DNA of 64,000 nt from Stappia indica (GTDB lineage Bacteria > Pseudomonadota > Alphaproteobacteria > Rhizobiales > Stappiaceae), in assembly GCF_001696535.1 (NCBI RefSeq), contig NZ_MBQE01000001.1, positions 1,240,001 to 1,304,000 on the forward strand, given 5' to 3'. Position 1 is the stretch's first letter. Each line of letters opens with the position of its first letter. A model generated the notes under the pieces. It had not been told where the DNA came from. It made no database searches and was given only the letters and a program-made list of their open reading frames with translations. A program made the position numbers and the translations under genes. Positions 17,731 to 26,175 of the stretch are shown here, piece by piece.

Positions 17731-17789
17731 CAATATGGATGACATATGACGATTGTCAATAAACGTCAGTGAACATATATTAGTCGTCA
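17731..17789. promoter_or_regulatory. Overlapping divergent promoters and operator between RND pump and tetR genes
   Basis: Minus strand: TTGACA (17759-17754), 17-base spacer, ATATTG (17736-17731) for the pump. Plus strand: TTGTCA (17753-17758), 17-base spacer, TATATT (17776-17781) for tetR. The two -35 elements overlap. TGACG (17747-17751) and CGTCA (17764-17768) form an inverted repeat across both, and a further CGTCA lies at 17785-17789. A repressor bound here would block both promoters. The 414-base gap also holds a long GC-rich tetR leader with small hairpins (17889-17901, 17961-17978). Confidence 0.65.
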
Positions 17790-18047
17790 GGACGCGACGG
17801 AACCTGCACGGCAAAGCGACGGCCGACGCTGTCCGGCCAGTCCGAAACAGACGGTTCCGCACGCCCTCGCGGCGGTTTCGCAGGCGGGCCCCGAAACGGG
17901 GTTTCCGCGCGATGTCCGCAGCAGGGACGAGTTGACGCAGGCGGCCATGGCTCCCATTGTGGGGGCAGATTTGCCCCCTGCCGAGTTCCAGGGCGCGGGC
18001 AATCAGGCCGCAGGCTCAAGAACCAGAAATGACCGGATCAGTGCATC

Positions 18048-18746
18048 ATGAGTGACTTGCTGGATATGGAAGAGGCAGCCGCCCGGGACGGGACGAACAG
18101 TCCGGCGACCCGCGAGACGCGCAAGCGTATCGTCGAGAAGGCCAGCGAACTGTTCCATCTCTACGGCTACCAGAAGACCACCGTGGCCGACATCGCCCGC
18201 GAGCTCGGCATGTCGCCCGCCAACGTCTACCGCTTCTTCGCCTCCAAGGCCGAGCTGACCAAGGCCGTCACCGTGCTGGTGACCAGCGGCCTGCGCGCCG
18301 CCATGGAACAGGATATCGACGGATGCTGCGGCGACAGCAGCGAGAAGCTGCGCAAGATGGTCCGCCAGCACTTCCACCATGTCCGCGACCACTACACGGA
18401 CAACCGCAAGATCCACGACCTGCTGGAAGCGGCGATGGACGAGGCCTGGGACGAGATAGAGATCCACAAGGCCGAGATGCGGGAGAGCTTCGCGCACCTG
18501 ATCCAGGAAGGCATCGAGAAGGGCGAGTTCCCGCCCCAGGACGTCGACACCTCGGCGCTGCTGTTCCAGCACTCGCTGGTGATGTTCTTCCATCCGGCAC
18601 TGGTGGCGCAGACCTGCCGCTGCCTGCCGGAGGGCCATCAGGACCTGATGTTCGAACCGATGGTGGATTTCGCGCTGGCCGCGCTGCGGGACGGACGCTT
18701 CCGCGACCTGCCGGCCGAGGTCACCCATCCTGCCGCGACGTGCTGA
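18048..18746 (+). CDS. TetR/AcrR-family transcriptional regulator
   Basis: A 232-residue TetR-family repressor. The DNA-binding domain spans residues ~22-70 (RIVEKASELFHLYGYQKTTV, then DIARELGMSPANVYRFFASK as the helix-turn-helix). The C-terminal ligand domain is divergent, as usual, and Cys/His-rich near residues 185-200 (QTCRCLPEGH). It is transcribed away from the RND pump operon, so it probably represses that operon and itself. Length is typical. Ligand unknown; it may be a pump substrate. Confidence 0.9.
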   Translation: MSDLLDMEEAAARDGTNSPATRETRKRIVEKASELFHLYGYQKTTVADIARELGMSPANVYRFFASKAELTKAVTVLVTSGLRAAMEQDIDGCCGDSSEKLRKMVRQHFHHVRDHYTDNRKIHDLLEAAMDEAWDEIEIHKAEMRESFAHLIQEGIEKGEFPPQDVDTSALLFQHSLVMFFHPALVAQTCRCLPEGHQDLMFEPMVDFALAALRDGRFRDLPAEVTHPAATC

Positions 18747-18794
18747 GTCCGGCCTTCGCCGGAGCCCCCGCGTCGCGGGCGCGCAAACGCAAGA

Positions 18795-19922
18795 TCAGGG
18801 CGTGCGGCCGTCGAGCATCTGCCGGTCGCTGACCTCGCTCCAGGGCGTCAGCCGCTCCAGCGCGCGGATATAGCTGGCATGGATGTCGCGGGCGACGTCG
18901 CCGGTATTCGCCAGCGCGCCGACGACATCCTTCGACGTCGTCTGCAGGGCCTGCATGACCGGCTGCGGGAAGCGCCGCAGTTCGACCCCGTCCTCGCCCA
19001 CCAGCTGCCGCAGGGCCTCGGAATTGCGCCAGGCGCTTTCGGCGATGGAATGCAGCGTCTCCATGCGGCAGGCGGCGACGATCACCCCCTTCAGATCGTC
19101 CGGCAGCCCGTCATAGGCCACCTGGTTGATCAGGGTCTCGCTCGCCCCGTTCGGCTCGTGGAAGCCCGGCGTGTAGCAAAGCTTCGAAACGTTCTGAAAG
19201 CCCATCGCCCGGTCGGCTTCCGGCCCGAGGAATTCCGCCGCATCGAGAAGGCCGCTCTGCAGCGCCGGCACGATTTCCGCAGGCGGCAACGAGACCGGCG
19301 TCGCCCCCAGGCGCCGCATCACCTCGCCGCCGAGGCCGGTCATGCGGATGCGCAGACCGCGCAGATCCTCCAGCGACATGACCGGGCGCATGAACCAGCC
19401 GCCGAGCTGCGGCCCGCTGTTGCCGCCCATCAGCGGCTTGATGCCGAACGGCGCGTAAAGCCGCTCCCAAAGGCCCATGCCGCCGCCCTGCTCCAGCCAG
19501 GTCACATGCTCGTAAGGCAAAAGGCCGAACGGCACGGCGGAGAAGAAGACGGCAGCCGGCAGCCGGTCCTGCCAGAAGGCGGGAGAGGCATGGCCCATCT
19601 GCGCCGTGCCGGCCGACACCGCGTCGAACACCTCGCCGCCCGCCACCAGACCGCCGGCGGGAAACAGGCGCACGCGCATGCGCCCGCCGCTGAGGCGCGC
19701 GATCGCGTCGCAGATCCGCGAGGCAGACACGCCCGGTCCCGGCTGGTCGGCCGGCCAGGTGGTCACCATCTTCCATTCGATCGTCGTCTGGGCGAGCGCG
19801 GGCGTCGCCAGCCCGCCGGCAAGCCCGAGGCTAGAGAGCCCCAGTCCCGCCAACCCGAGCGCACCGCGCCGCGTCACGCCGGACGGGCGGGAGGAGGATG
19901 ACGATGTCTTGCGATGTTTCAT
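18795..19922 (-). CDS. TRAP transporter solute-binding protein (DctP family), Tat signal
   Basis: A 375-residue periplasmic binding protein of the DctP type. The N-terminus has a twin-arginine signal (TRRGALGLAGLGL, ending near ALAQ), followed by the typical IEWKMVTTWP. It resembles the TakP-like 2-oxo-acid-binding group, with the conserved Arg segment LRGLRIRMTGLGG. No DctQ or DctM membrane gene is adjacent, so it is an orphan. An alternative in-frame ATG at 20006 has a better ribosome-binding site (GGAG) but adds a basic extension that repeats MKHR. True start uncertain. Ligand not determinable. Confidence 0.85.
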   Translation of the reverse strand: MKHRKTSSSSSRPSGVTRRGALGLAGLGLSSLGLAGGLATPALAQTTIEWKMVTTWPADQPGPGVSASRICDAIARLSGGRMRVRLFPAGGLVAGGEVFDAVSAGTAQMGHASPAFWQDRLPAAVFFSAVPFGLLPYEHVTWLEQGGGMGLWERLYAPFGIKPLMGGNSGPQLGGWFMRPVMSLEDLRGLRIRMTGLGGEVMRRLGATPVSLPPAEIVPALQSGLLDAAEFLGPEADRAMGFQNVSKLCYTPGFHEPNGASETLINQVAYDGLPDDLKGVIVAACRMETLHSIAESAWRNSEALRQLVGEDGVELRRFPQPVMQALQTTSKDVVGALANTGDVARDIHASYIRALERLTPWSEVSDRQMLDGRTP

Positions 19923-20186
19923 TCGGCGTCTGGAACCATGTCTGCGGAACGTGCCGTGCCCCTGAACGTGCCGTCTTCGCACGGGCGGTGCGAACCGGTG
20001 TTTCATGGCAGACTCCGACATGGGGGGCAACTGCGCAAGTCCCGCAAGATCAAAGTTTCACAACCCTGCGCAACATCGCGCGACCCACCGTGAACGGCCG
20101 TCGTTGTCCCTTGCCCCGCTGTTCCGCATCCGCTTCACTGTCGCGATGAGTCGCGGCGCCCGCCGCCCAGCCAGCCGGAGACGTCC

Positions 20187-20423
20187 ATGGTTCCGTTTTT
20201 CGTGATGATCAAATGCCATCTCGGCAAGGCCTACCAGGTGGCCAACGCCATCGCCGATGCGGAGATCGCCTCCGAGATCTATTCGACCGCCGGCGACTTC
20301 GACCTCTTGGTGAAGTTCTATGTCGACGACGAGACCGACATCGGCCATTTCGTCAATGAGAAGGTCCATCCCTTCGACGGCATTCTCGACACCAAGACGA
20401 TGATCACGTTCAAGGCGTTCTGA
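20187..20423 (+). CDS. Stand-alone Lrp/AsnC ligand-binding (RAM) domain protein
   Basis: A 78-residue protein consisting only of an AsnC_trans_reg (RAM) domain, without any helix-turn-helix. It reads as beta-alpha-beta-beta-alpha-beta, with the hallmark VANAIADAEIASEIYSTAGDFDLLVKF. The start follows CCGGAG by about seven bases. Such small RAM proteins (SraA/DM1-like) can oligomerise and bind amino acids, and may modulate full-length Lrp proteins. The nearest full-length Lrp gene is at 44954. It converges on an EamA transporter gene with a 25-base gap. Confidence 0.88.
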   Translation: MVPFFVMIKCHLGKAYQVANAIADAEIASEIYSTAGDFDLLVKFYVDDETDIGHFVNEKVHPFDGILDTKTMITFKAF

Positions 20424-20448
20424 CGCGCCTCGAACGGCCCTTCCCGGC

Positions 20449-21429
20449 TCAGGCCTTCGACGGGGTGACCGTGCTGCGTTCGCGGGACCTGTCGAGGCCG
20501 AGCTGGTGCTCGCGGAAGATGACGAAGACGCCCGCGCCGATGACGATGGCCGCGCCGCCGACCACTTCCAGCGTCGGGATTTCCGCAAAGACGATCCAGC
20601 CGACCAGCACGGTCCACAGCATCGTCGTGTATTCGAACGGCGCGATGGTGGAGGCGTCGGCGTAGCGATAGCTCTGGGTCAGCAGGATCTGGCCGATGCC
20701 GCCGGACAGGCCGATGGCGACCAAGATGATGGCGTCGTTCAGGTCCGGCATCACCCAGCCGAACGGCGCGGACATCAGCGCGAAAACCGAGGTCACCGCC
20801 GCAAACCACACGACGATGGTGGACGTCCGCTCGGTTCCGGTGAGCCGCCGCACGGTGATCATCGCCAGCGCCATGAAGATCGCGCTGGCGAAGGCCAGCA
20901 TGGCCCCGAGCGAGGCCTCTTCCGTCGGCGCGACGCCGGACAGATGCGGCGACAGGATGATGAGGATGCCGAGGAAGCCGACGACGACGGCGCTCCAGCG
21001 ATAGGCGCGCACCTTTTCGCGCAGGATGATGGCGGCGAGCGCCACCGTGACGAGCGGCGCGGAAAAGCTGATCGCCGTCGCATCGGGCAGCGGCAGGCGG
21101 GCGATGGCGGCGAACCACAGGGACATCGCCGTCCCGCCGACGATGGCGCGGCTGATATGGCCCCAGGGGCGCTTCGTGGAAAAGGCCTCGCTCAACTGGC
21201 CCTGCCAGGCGATCACCAGCAGCACCGGCAGCATGCCGAAGAACGAGCGGGCGAAGATCACCTCGCCGACCGGATAGGCCCCGTCGAGCAGCTTCACCAT
21301 GGCGATCATGCCGGTGAAGACGAGGGCCGACACCACCTTCAGCGCAATGCCGAGCCTGGGGTTATAGGCGTTGAAATCGGCGGCGGCCGGTGCGGTCCCG
21401 GTCGTCTTGTCGGCGCGTTCGGAGGCCAT
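20449..21429 (-). CDS. EamA/DMT-family transporter (1)
   Basis: A 326-residue drug/metabolite transporter with ten predicted membrane helices in two EamA repeats (residues ~28-160 and ~175-305). The first repeat contains SFSAPLVTVALAAIILREKV, the conserved end of an EamA unit. Family members export amino acids, nucleotide-sugar-like compounds or other metabolites; the substrate here is unknown. It is encoded just downstream of the CoxL-like gene in the same direction (139-base gap). It shares the fold, not close identity, with the transporter at 24177. Confidence 0.88.
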   Translation of the reverse strand: MASERADKTTGTAPAAADFNAYNPRLGIALKVVSALVFTGMIAMVKLLDGAYPVGEVIFARSFFGMLPVLLVIAWQGQLSEAFSTKRPWGHISRAIVGGTAMSLWFAAIARLPLPDATAISFSAPLVTVALAAIILREKVRAYRWSAVVVGFLGILIILSPHLSGVAPTEEASLGAMLAFASAIFMALAMITVRRLTGTERTSTIVVWFAAVTSVFALMSAPFGWVMPDLNDAIILVAIGLSGGIGQILLTQSYRYADASTIAPFEYTTMLWTVLVGWIVFAEIPTLEVVGGAAIVIGAGVFVIFREHQLGLDRSRERSTVTPSKA

Positions 21430-21568
21430 TTCGTATCGGGATCTGCCGGTGAGACCGGCCTGTCTGACAGCCCGGAGAAGTGGAACATCCTCTATTTATA
21501 GGATGAATCGCACAAGGGTGCCCATGGCAAATGCGAAGGCCCCCTTGCGCGAAACACATAACCTAACG

Positions 21569-23872
21569 TCAGCTATTGGCGGCCCGGATCGCCTCCCACA
21601 CGCGCAGCGGCGTTGCCGGCATGTCGATATGGGCGACGCCCGCCCCCCGGCGCAGCGCATCGCCGACCGCATTCATCACCGCCGGACCTGCACCGATGGT
21701 GCCGGCCTCGCCCGCGCCCTTGATGCCGAGCGCATTGGTGGTGGAGGGAATGTTGTTGGTCTCGAAGCGGATGCCCGGAATGTCGGCGGCGCGCGGCATC
21801 TGGTAGTCGAGGAAGGACGCCGTCAGCAGCTGCCCGTCCTCGTCGTAGACCGTGTGCTCCATCAGGGCCTGGCCGATGGCCTGCACCACGCCGCCATGCA
21901 CCTGGCCGGCGAGCAGGATCGGGTTCACCGTGACGCCGAAATCGTCGACGATCACATAGTCCAGCAGCTCGATGTCGCCGGTCTCAGGATCCACCTCCAG
22001 CTCGCAGATATGCGTGCCGTTGGGATAGGTCGCCTCGGCCTGCTTGACCTCCTCGCGCGCCGACAGCTGCTCGGGTGCGGCGGCCGCGATCTCGGCCAGC
22101 GTCACCGACCGGTCGGTGCCCACCACCCGCACCTCGCCGTCGACGAGCTCCAGATCTTCCGGCCCCGCCTCCAGCTTGTCGGCGGCAAGGTCCTTGATCT
22201 TCTTGACGAGGCTGCGCGAGGCCTCCAGCACCGACGGCAGGCCGATGGGGATCGAGCGCGAGCCGCCCGTGCCGCCGCCCTTGCGCACCCGGTCGGTGTC
22301 GCCCTGGATCATGGTGATGCGGTCGAGATCGACGCCGAACTGCTCGGCGATGATCTGCCCGTAGGCGGTGGCGTGGCCCTGGCCGTTGGTCTGCGTGCCG
22401 ATCAGCAGGGTCAGCGAACCGTCGCCGCCCAGCTCCACCGTCGCCTCCTCCGAGCCGGCGAAGGCGCAGGCCTCGATATAGGTCGCCATGCCGATGCCGC
22501 GATAGCGCCCGCGTGCGGCGGACGCCTCCGCCCGCTCGGCAAACCCGTCCCAGCCGATGGCCGCCATCGCCTTGTCCATGTGGGCGGAGAAGTCGCCCGT
22601 GTCGTACATGCGCCCCGTGTGGGTGGTGTAGGGAAGCTGCTCGGGACGGATGAAGTTGCGCCGGCGGAACTCGGCCGGCGACATGTCCATCTCCGCCGCC
22701 GCCCGGTCGACCAGCCGCTCCAGCAGATAGGCGGCCTCGGGCCGGCCCGCGCCGCGATAGGCATCGGTCGGCGTCGTGTTGGTATAGACGCCCTTCACCA
22801 CGCCGTACATCGCCGGCACGTGGTAGAGGCCGGTCGCCATCGACAGGCCGAAATTCGGGATCATCGGGCCGTACTGGTGCAGATAGGCGCCCATCGCCGC
22901 GACGATCTCGACGCGCAGCGCCAGGATGCGACCTTCGGCATCGAGCGCCACTTCCGCCATCGACAGGTTGTCGCGGCCATGCGCATCGGCAAGGAAATGC
23001 TCGGTGCGCTCGCAGACCCACTTCACCGGACGGCCGAGACGCTCCGCCGCCACCAGGCAGACCGGATATTCCGGATAGACGAAATTCTTGGTGCCGAAGC
23101 CGCCGCCGACATCCGGTGTGATCACCCGCAGGCGGTCGCGCGGAATGCCGAGAATGTCGCCGGCGATGATCGCCTGCATGCTGTGGCCGCCCTGGGTGCC
23201 GGCGGTCAGCGTGTAGCGGCCGGTTTCCGCGTCGTATTCGCCGACGCAGCCGCGCGGCTCCATGTAGTTGCACACCAGCCGGTTGTTGACGATGTCGATG
23301 CGGGTGACGTGATGGGCGCTCTCGAACGCCCGGTTCGCCGCCGCCGCATCGCCCGCGTCATAGGTGAAGGCGAGATTGGTGCCGGTCTCCGGCCACACCA
23401 GCGGCGCGTCGGGCTTCAACGCATCGCCCGTGTCGACCACCGCGTCGAGCGGCTCGTAGTCGACCTCGACCAGCTCCGCCGCCGACTTGGCGTTGGCCAG
23501 CGTATCGGCGACGACGAGTGCGATCGGCTCGCCGACATGGCGCACGGTGTCGGTCGCCAGCACCGGGCGCGGGGGCACCGCGTGGCGCGTGCCGTCGGTC
23601 TGGGTGAGGATCGCCTTTGTCGGCATCAGGCCGAGATCGGGAATGTCGGCCGCGGTCATCACCATGGCGACGCCGGGAGCCGAGCGCGCCGGCTCCAGGT
23701 CGCCGAGGGTGATGCGGGCATGGGCCACGCTGGAGCGCACCACAAAGGCCCGCAGCATGCCGTCGGACTGGACGTCGTCGGTGTAATGGCCACGACCGGT
23801 GACCAGTGCATCGTCTTCCTTGCGGCGCACCGGCGCGCCGATGCCGAACTTGGCGTGCACCATCTCGTTCAT
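21569..23872 (-). CDS. Xanthine dehydrogenase-family molybdopterin-binding subunit (CoxL form II-like), orphan
   Basis: A 767-residue large subunit of the molybdenum hydroxylase family. It begins GIGAPVRRKEDDALVTGRG, typical of aerobic CO-dehydrogenase-like large subunits. The active-site loop is AYRGAGRPEAAY, the form II signature; form I CO dehydrogenases have AYRCSFR. The catalytic Glu lies in GAGEAGTIG and molybdopterin loops include GGGFGTKN and GTQTNGQGH. Form II enzymes are not proven CO oxidisers and may hydroxylate other substrates. Neither the iron-sulfur (CoxS) nor the FAD (CoxM) subunit gene is adjacent, so partners must be elsewhere. Start context is weak; M4 is an alternative. 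Confidence 0.9.
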   Translation of the reverse strand: MNEMVHAKFGIGAPVRRKEDDALVTGRGHYTDDVQSDGMLRAFVVRSSVAHARITLGDLEPARSAPGVAMVMTAADIPDLGLMPTKAILTQTDGTRHAVPPRPVLATDTVRHVGEPIALVVADTLANAKSAAELVEVDYEPLDAVVDTGDALKPDAPLVWPETGTNLAFTYDAGDAAAANRAFESAHHVTRIDIVNNRLVCNYMEPRGCVGEYDAETGRYTLTAGTQGGHSMQAIIAGDILGIPRDRLRVITPDVGGGFGTKNFVYPEYPVCLVAAERLGRPVKWVCERTEHFLADAHGRDNLSMAEVALDAEGRILALRVEIVAAMGAYLHQYGPMIPNFGLSMATGLYHVPAMYGVVKGVYTNTTPTDAYRGAGRPEAAYLLERLVDRAAAEMDMSPAEFRRRNFIRPEQLPYTTHTGRMYDTGDFSAHMDKAMAAIGWDGFAERAEASAARGRYRGIGMATYIEACAFAGSEEATVELGGDGSLTLLIGTQTNGQGHATAYGQIIAEQFGVDLDRITMIQGDTDRVRKGGGTGGSRSIPIGLPSVLEASRSLVKKIKDLAADKLEAGPEDLELVDGEVRVVGTDRSVTLAEIAAAAPEQLSAREEVKQAEATYPNGTHICELEVDPETGDIELLDYVIVDDFGVTVNPILLAGQVHGGVVQAIGQALMEHTVYDEDGQLLTASFLDYQMPRAADIPGIRFETNNIPSTTNALGIKGAGEAGTIGAGPAVMNAVGDALRRGAGVAHIDMPATPLRVWEAIRAANS

Positions 23873-24176
23873 TCGAATGCCTCGTTGCTAACAGCCGGGC
23901 GCGGCCCGGAGATCGCTGCGGTGATTGCGGAAAGCGTTGCGTGCGACATGTGGCGCAGTGCCGGGAGGGTCAAGGCCGATCATGGCGGGTCGGGCGACGC
24001 GACGATAGCTGCCGCTGTGTGGATGGGCAAAAGCTTAGCGGCAAAAGCGCCCTTTCGCCAAGGGGGGAGGCAGACCGCCGGCCGGGCCCTTTCGCGATTG
24101 CGGCCAATGGGACTATGCTCGGCGCCTCGCCTTCCTGCGGCCGCCGTCGTCGCCTCCCGCCCACGGATCCCACCAG

Positions 24177-25175
24177 ATGCCGCCAGCTCCCGAGCAGACG
24201 CCCCCTGACCCTCCCGATTCCGCGGACAGGCGCAGCCTCGCCCAGCGCTACCGCGACACCGGCGACAGGCTGTCGCTGCTTCCCGGAAACATCAGAGGCA
24301 TCCTGTGGATGCTGGTCGCCGGCATCTTCTTCACCGCCATGGTGACGCTCATCAAGATCCTCGGCGAGCGGCTGCATGTCGCCGAGATCATCCTGATCCG
24401 CCAGATCATCATGACGATCATCGTCGCGCCGGTGATCATCTCCGGCCTGCCAGGCTCGCTGAAGACCAAGCGCCCGGGCCTGCACGTCATCCGCGTCGGC
24501 TGCGCCTCGGTGGCGATGCTGGCCGGCTTCACCGCGATCATCCACCTGCCGCTGGCGGATGCGACGGCCATCGCCTTTTCCAAGACCTTCTTCCTGACGA
24601 TCTTCGCGATCCTGTTCCTGGGCGAGGTCGTCGGCCCGCACCGCTGGGCGGCGACCGCAGTCGGGTTCCTAGGCGTCGTCATCATCCTGCAGCCGGGCGG
24701 CGACACCGGCTTCAGCATCTATGCCGGCATGGCGGTCCTCGGCGCCGCAGCGGCCGGCATCGTCATGATCATCATCCGCAAGCTGTCGCAGGTGGAACGG
24801 CCGGTTACCATCCTCACCTATCAGGCGTTCTTCGTCGGCCTGATCATGCTGCCCATCGCCTTCTACAACTGGCAGACGCCGACGCTGGAGGAACTGGGCT
24901 TGCTGCTGCTGGTGGGCATGGCCTCCTGGGCGGGGCAGATGTGCAACATCCGCGCCTTCCGCGCGGGCGAGGCCTCGGCGCTCGCCGCGCTCGACTATGC
25001 CCGCCTGATCTACGCGACGATCATCGGCTTCCTGGTGTTCGGCGAAGTGCCGGCGCCCGTCACCTATGCCGGCGCCGCGCTCATCGTCGCCGGCGCGCTC
25101 TATACGGTCTGGCGGGAAAACCGGCTCGGCCGGCAGGTCACGGCGCGCACCGGCGTGCGGGCCGATCCGCCCTGA
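24177..25175 (+). CDS. EamA/DMT-family transporter (2)
   Basis: A 332-residue drug/metabolite transporter with ten predicted helices in two EamA repeats (residues ~38-170 and ~182-315), after a Pro/Asp-rich soluble N-terminus of ~35 residues. AFSKTFFLTIFAILFLGEVV and DYARLIYATIIGFLVFGEVP mark the ends of each repeat. Substrate unknown. It is divergent from the CoxL-like gene over a 304-base gap in which I see no further gene or convincing regulatory site. It converges on the HTH/binding-protein-like regulator. Confidence 0.88.
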   Translation: MPPAPEQTPPDPPDSADRRSLAQRYRDTGDRLSLLPGNIRGILWMLVAGIFFTAMVTLIKILGERLHVAEIILIRQIIMTIIVAPVIISGLPGSLKTKRPGLHVIRVGCASVAMLAGFTAIIHLPLADATAIAFSKTFFLTIFAILFLGEVVGPHRWAATAVGFLGVVIILQPGGDTGFSIYAGMAVLGAAAAGIVMIIIRKLSQVERPVTILTYQAFFVGLIMLPIAFYNWQTPTLEELGLLLLVGMASWAGQMCNIRAFRAGEASALAALDYARLIYATIIGFLVFGEVPAPVTYAGAALIVAGALYTVWRENRLGRQVTARTGVRADPP

Positions 25176-25193
25176 GCCGGCGCGTCGGACGCC

Positions 25194-26063
25194 TCACGCG
25201 CCGTTGAAGCGCGGCGTCCAGATGCCGTCGACCCGGTAGCCGCCCAGCGTCCTTGCCATGTCGGCGAAGGCGGGCGTGCGAGTGAAGGCGATGAGCGCCT
25301 GGAACGGGCCCTCGAACCAGTCGCGCCGGGACACCAGCAGGTCGAAGCGCTCCTCGCACACGGGCACGAAATCCAGCTTGAACTGCCGCGCCGAGGCGGC
25401 CAGCCCGAAGGCCGCATCCGCCCGCCCGTCGAGCACGGCAAGCGCGGCCTCGCGCTCGTCGCGCGCCACGGGGGCGCCCTGCGGCACGGGAATGCCGGCT
25501 TCCGCGAACAGCCGCTCCATCAGGTGCTGGCTACCGGCCTGCGGCTGGCGCAACACCATGCGCTTGCCGGCAAGATCGGCGATGGAGCCGATGCCGAGCG
25601 GATTGCCCGGCGAGACGATGATGCCGCGGTCGCGCCAGGCCCATTCGGCCAGCACCACCGGGCGGAAGCGGAACCGCCGCGAGACGAGCTCGGTGTTCCA
25701 GCCCTCGTCCTGGATCATGTGCAGGCCGGCGGCCACGCCCTCGAGCTGCTCGAACCGGTCGAGCCCGTCGAGACTGCCGTCGAAGAAGGCGGCAAGGCCC
25801 GAGCCGCTTTCGCGCAGCGCCCATTCCAGCAGCGGATCGTGGCTGCCCAGAATGACGGCGGGCCGGGTCCCCTCGCTGGTCGGCGCCTCGCTGGCATTCT
25901 CGATCCAGGCGAGCACCACCTCGCGAGGGAAGAGCAGCTTGCCCGTCGCCCGGCTGTGCGGGATCTCGCCGGCCGCCGCCAGATCGTAGATCTTGCGCTC
26001 CTTGACCCGGAGCAGGTCGGCCATTTCCTTGGTCGTGAGATAGGTCGGCAGGTCGGCCGTCAT
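25194..26063 (-). CDS. Transcriptional regulator: excisionase-like HTH fused to a periplasmic-binding-protein-like domain
   Basis: A 289-residue one-component regulator. Residues ~7-57 are a MerR/excisionase-type winged helix (YLTTKEMADLLRVKERKIYDLAAAGEIPHSRATGKLLFPREVVLAWI). The remainder (~68-285) resembles a PBP_like_2 or molybdate-binding-type domain (VILGSHDPLLEWALRESGSG; KRMVLRQPQAGSQHLMERL). Such fusions are associated with metal-oxyanion or cofactor genes, so the CoxL-like gene 1.3 kb away is a possible target, but this is only suggestive. Start MTADLPTY is chosen over an upstream ATG at 26117. Confidence 0.82.
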   Translation of the reverse strand: MTADLPTYLTTKEMADLLRVKERKIYDLAAAGEIPHSRATGKLLFPREVVLAWIENASEAPTSEGTRPAVILGSHDPLLEWALRESGSGLAAFFDGSLDGLDRFEQLEGVAAGLHMIQDEGWNTELVSRRFRFRPVVLAEWAWRDRGIIVSPGNPLGIGSIADLAGKRMVLRQPQAGSQHLMERLFAEAGIPVPQGAPVARDEREAALAVLDGRADAAFGLAASARQFKLDFVPVCEERFDLLVSRRDWFEGPFQALIAFTRTPAFADMARTLGGYRVDGIWTPRFNGA

Positions 26064-26175
26064 CTTGCCGGGTATCCTGTTGCGCGTGTCTGAAAGGATC
26101 GAAACCGACAATGCCAAGTCGGCCGGCGCGCATCAAGCGCCGGGGGCACAAGACCTTGCGAATACCGGCAAGCCG

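Noticed and set aside
23873-24176. 304-base gap searched for a small gene or RNA
   Set aside because: No frame with a ribosome-binding site and coding-like composition, and no convincing stem-loop or promoter pair was found.
21371-24208. 945-codon plus-strand frame opposite the CoxL-like gene
   Set aside because: Antisense shadow: low-complexity Arg/His/Gly-rich translation, while the minus strand encodes an intact molybdopterin subunit.
25178-25203. CGGCGCGT/ACGCGCCG inverted repeat between the EamA gene and the HTH regulator
   Set aside because: Short GC-only stem with no U-run, overlapping the regulator's stop codon; not distinguishable from background in this composition.
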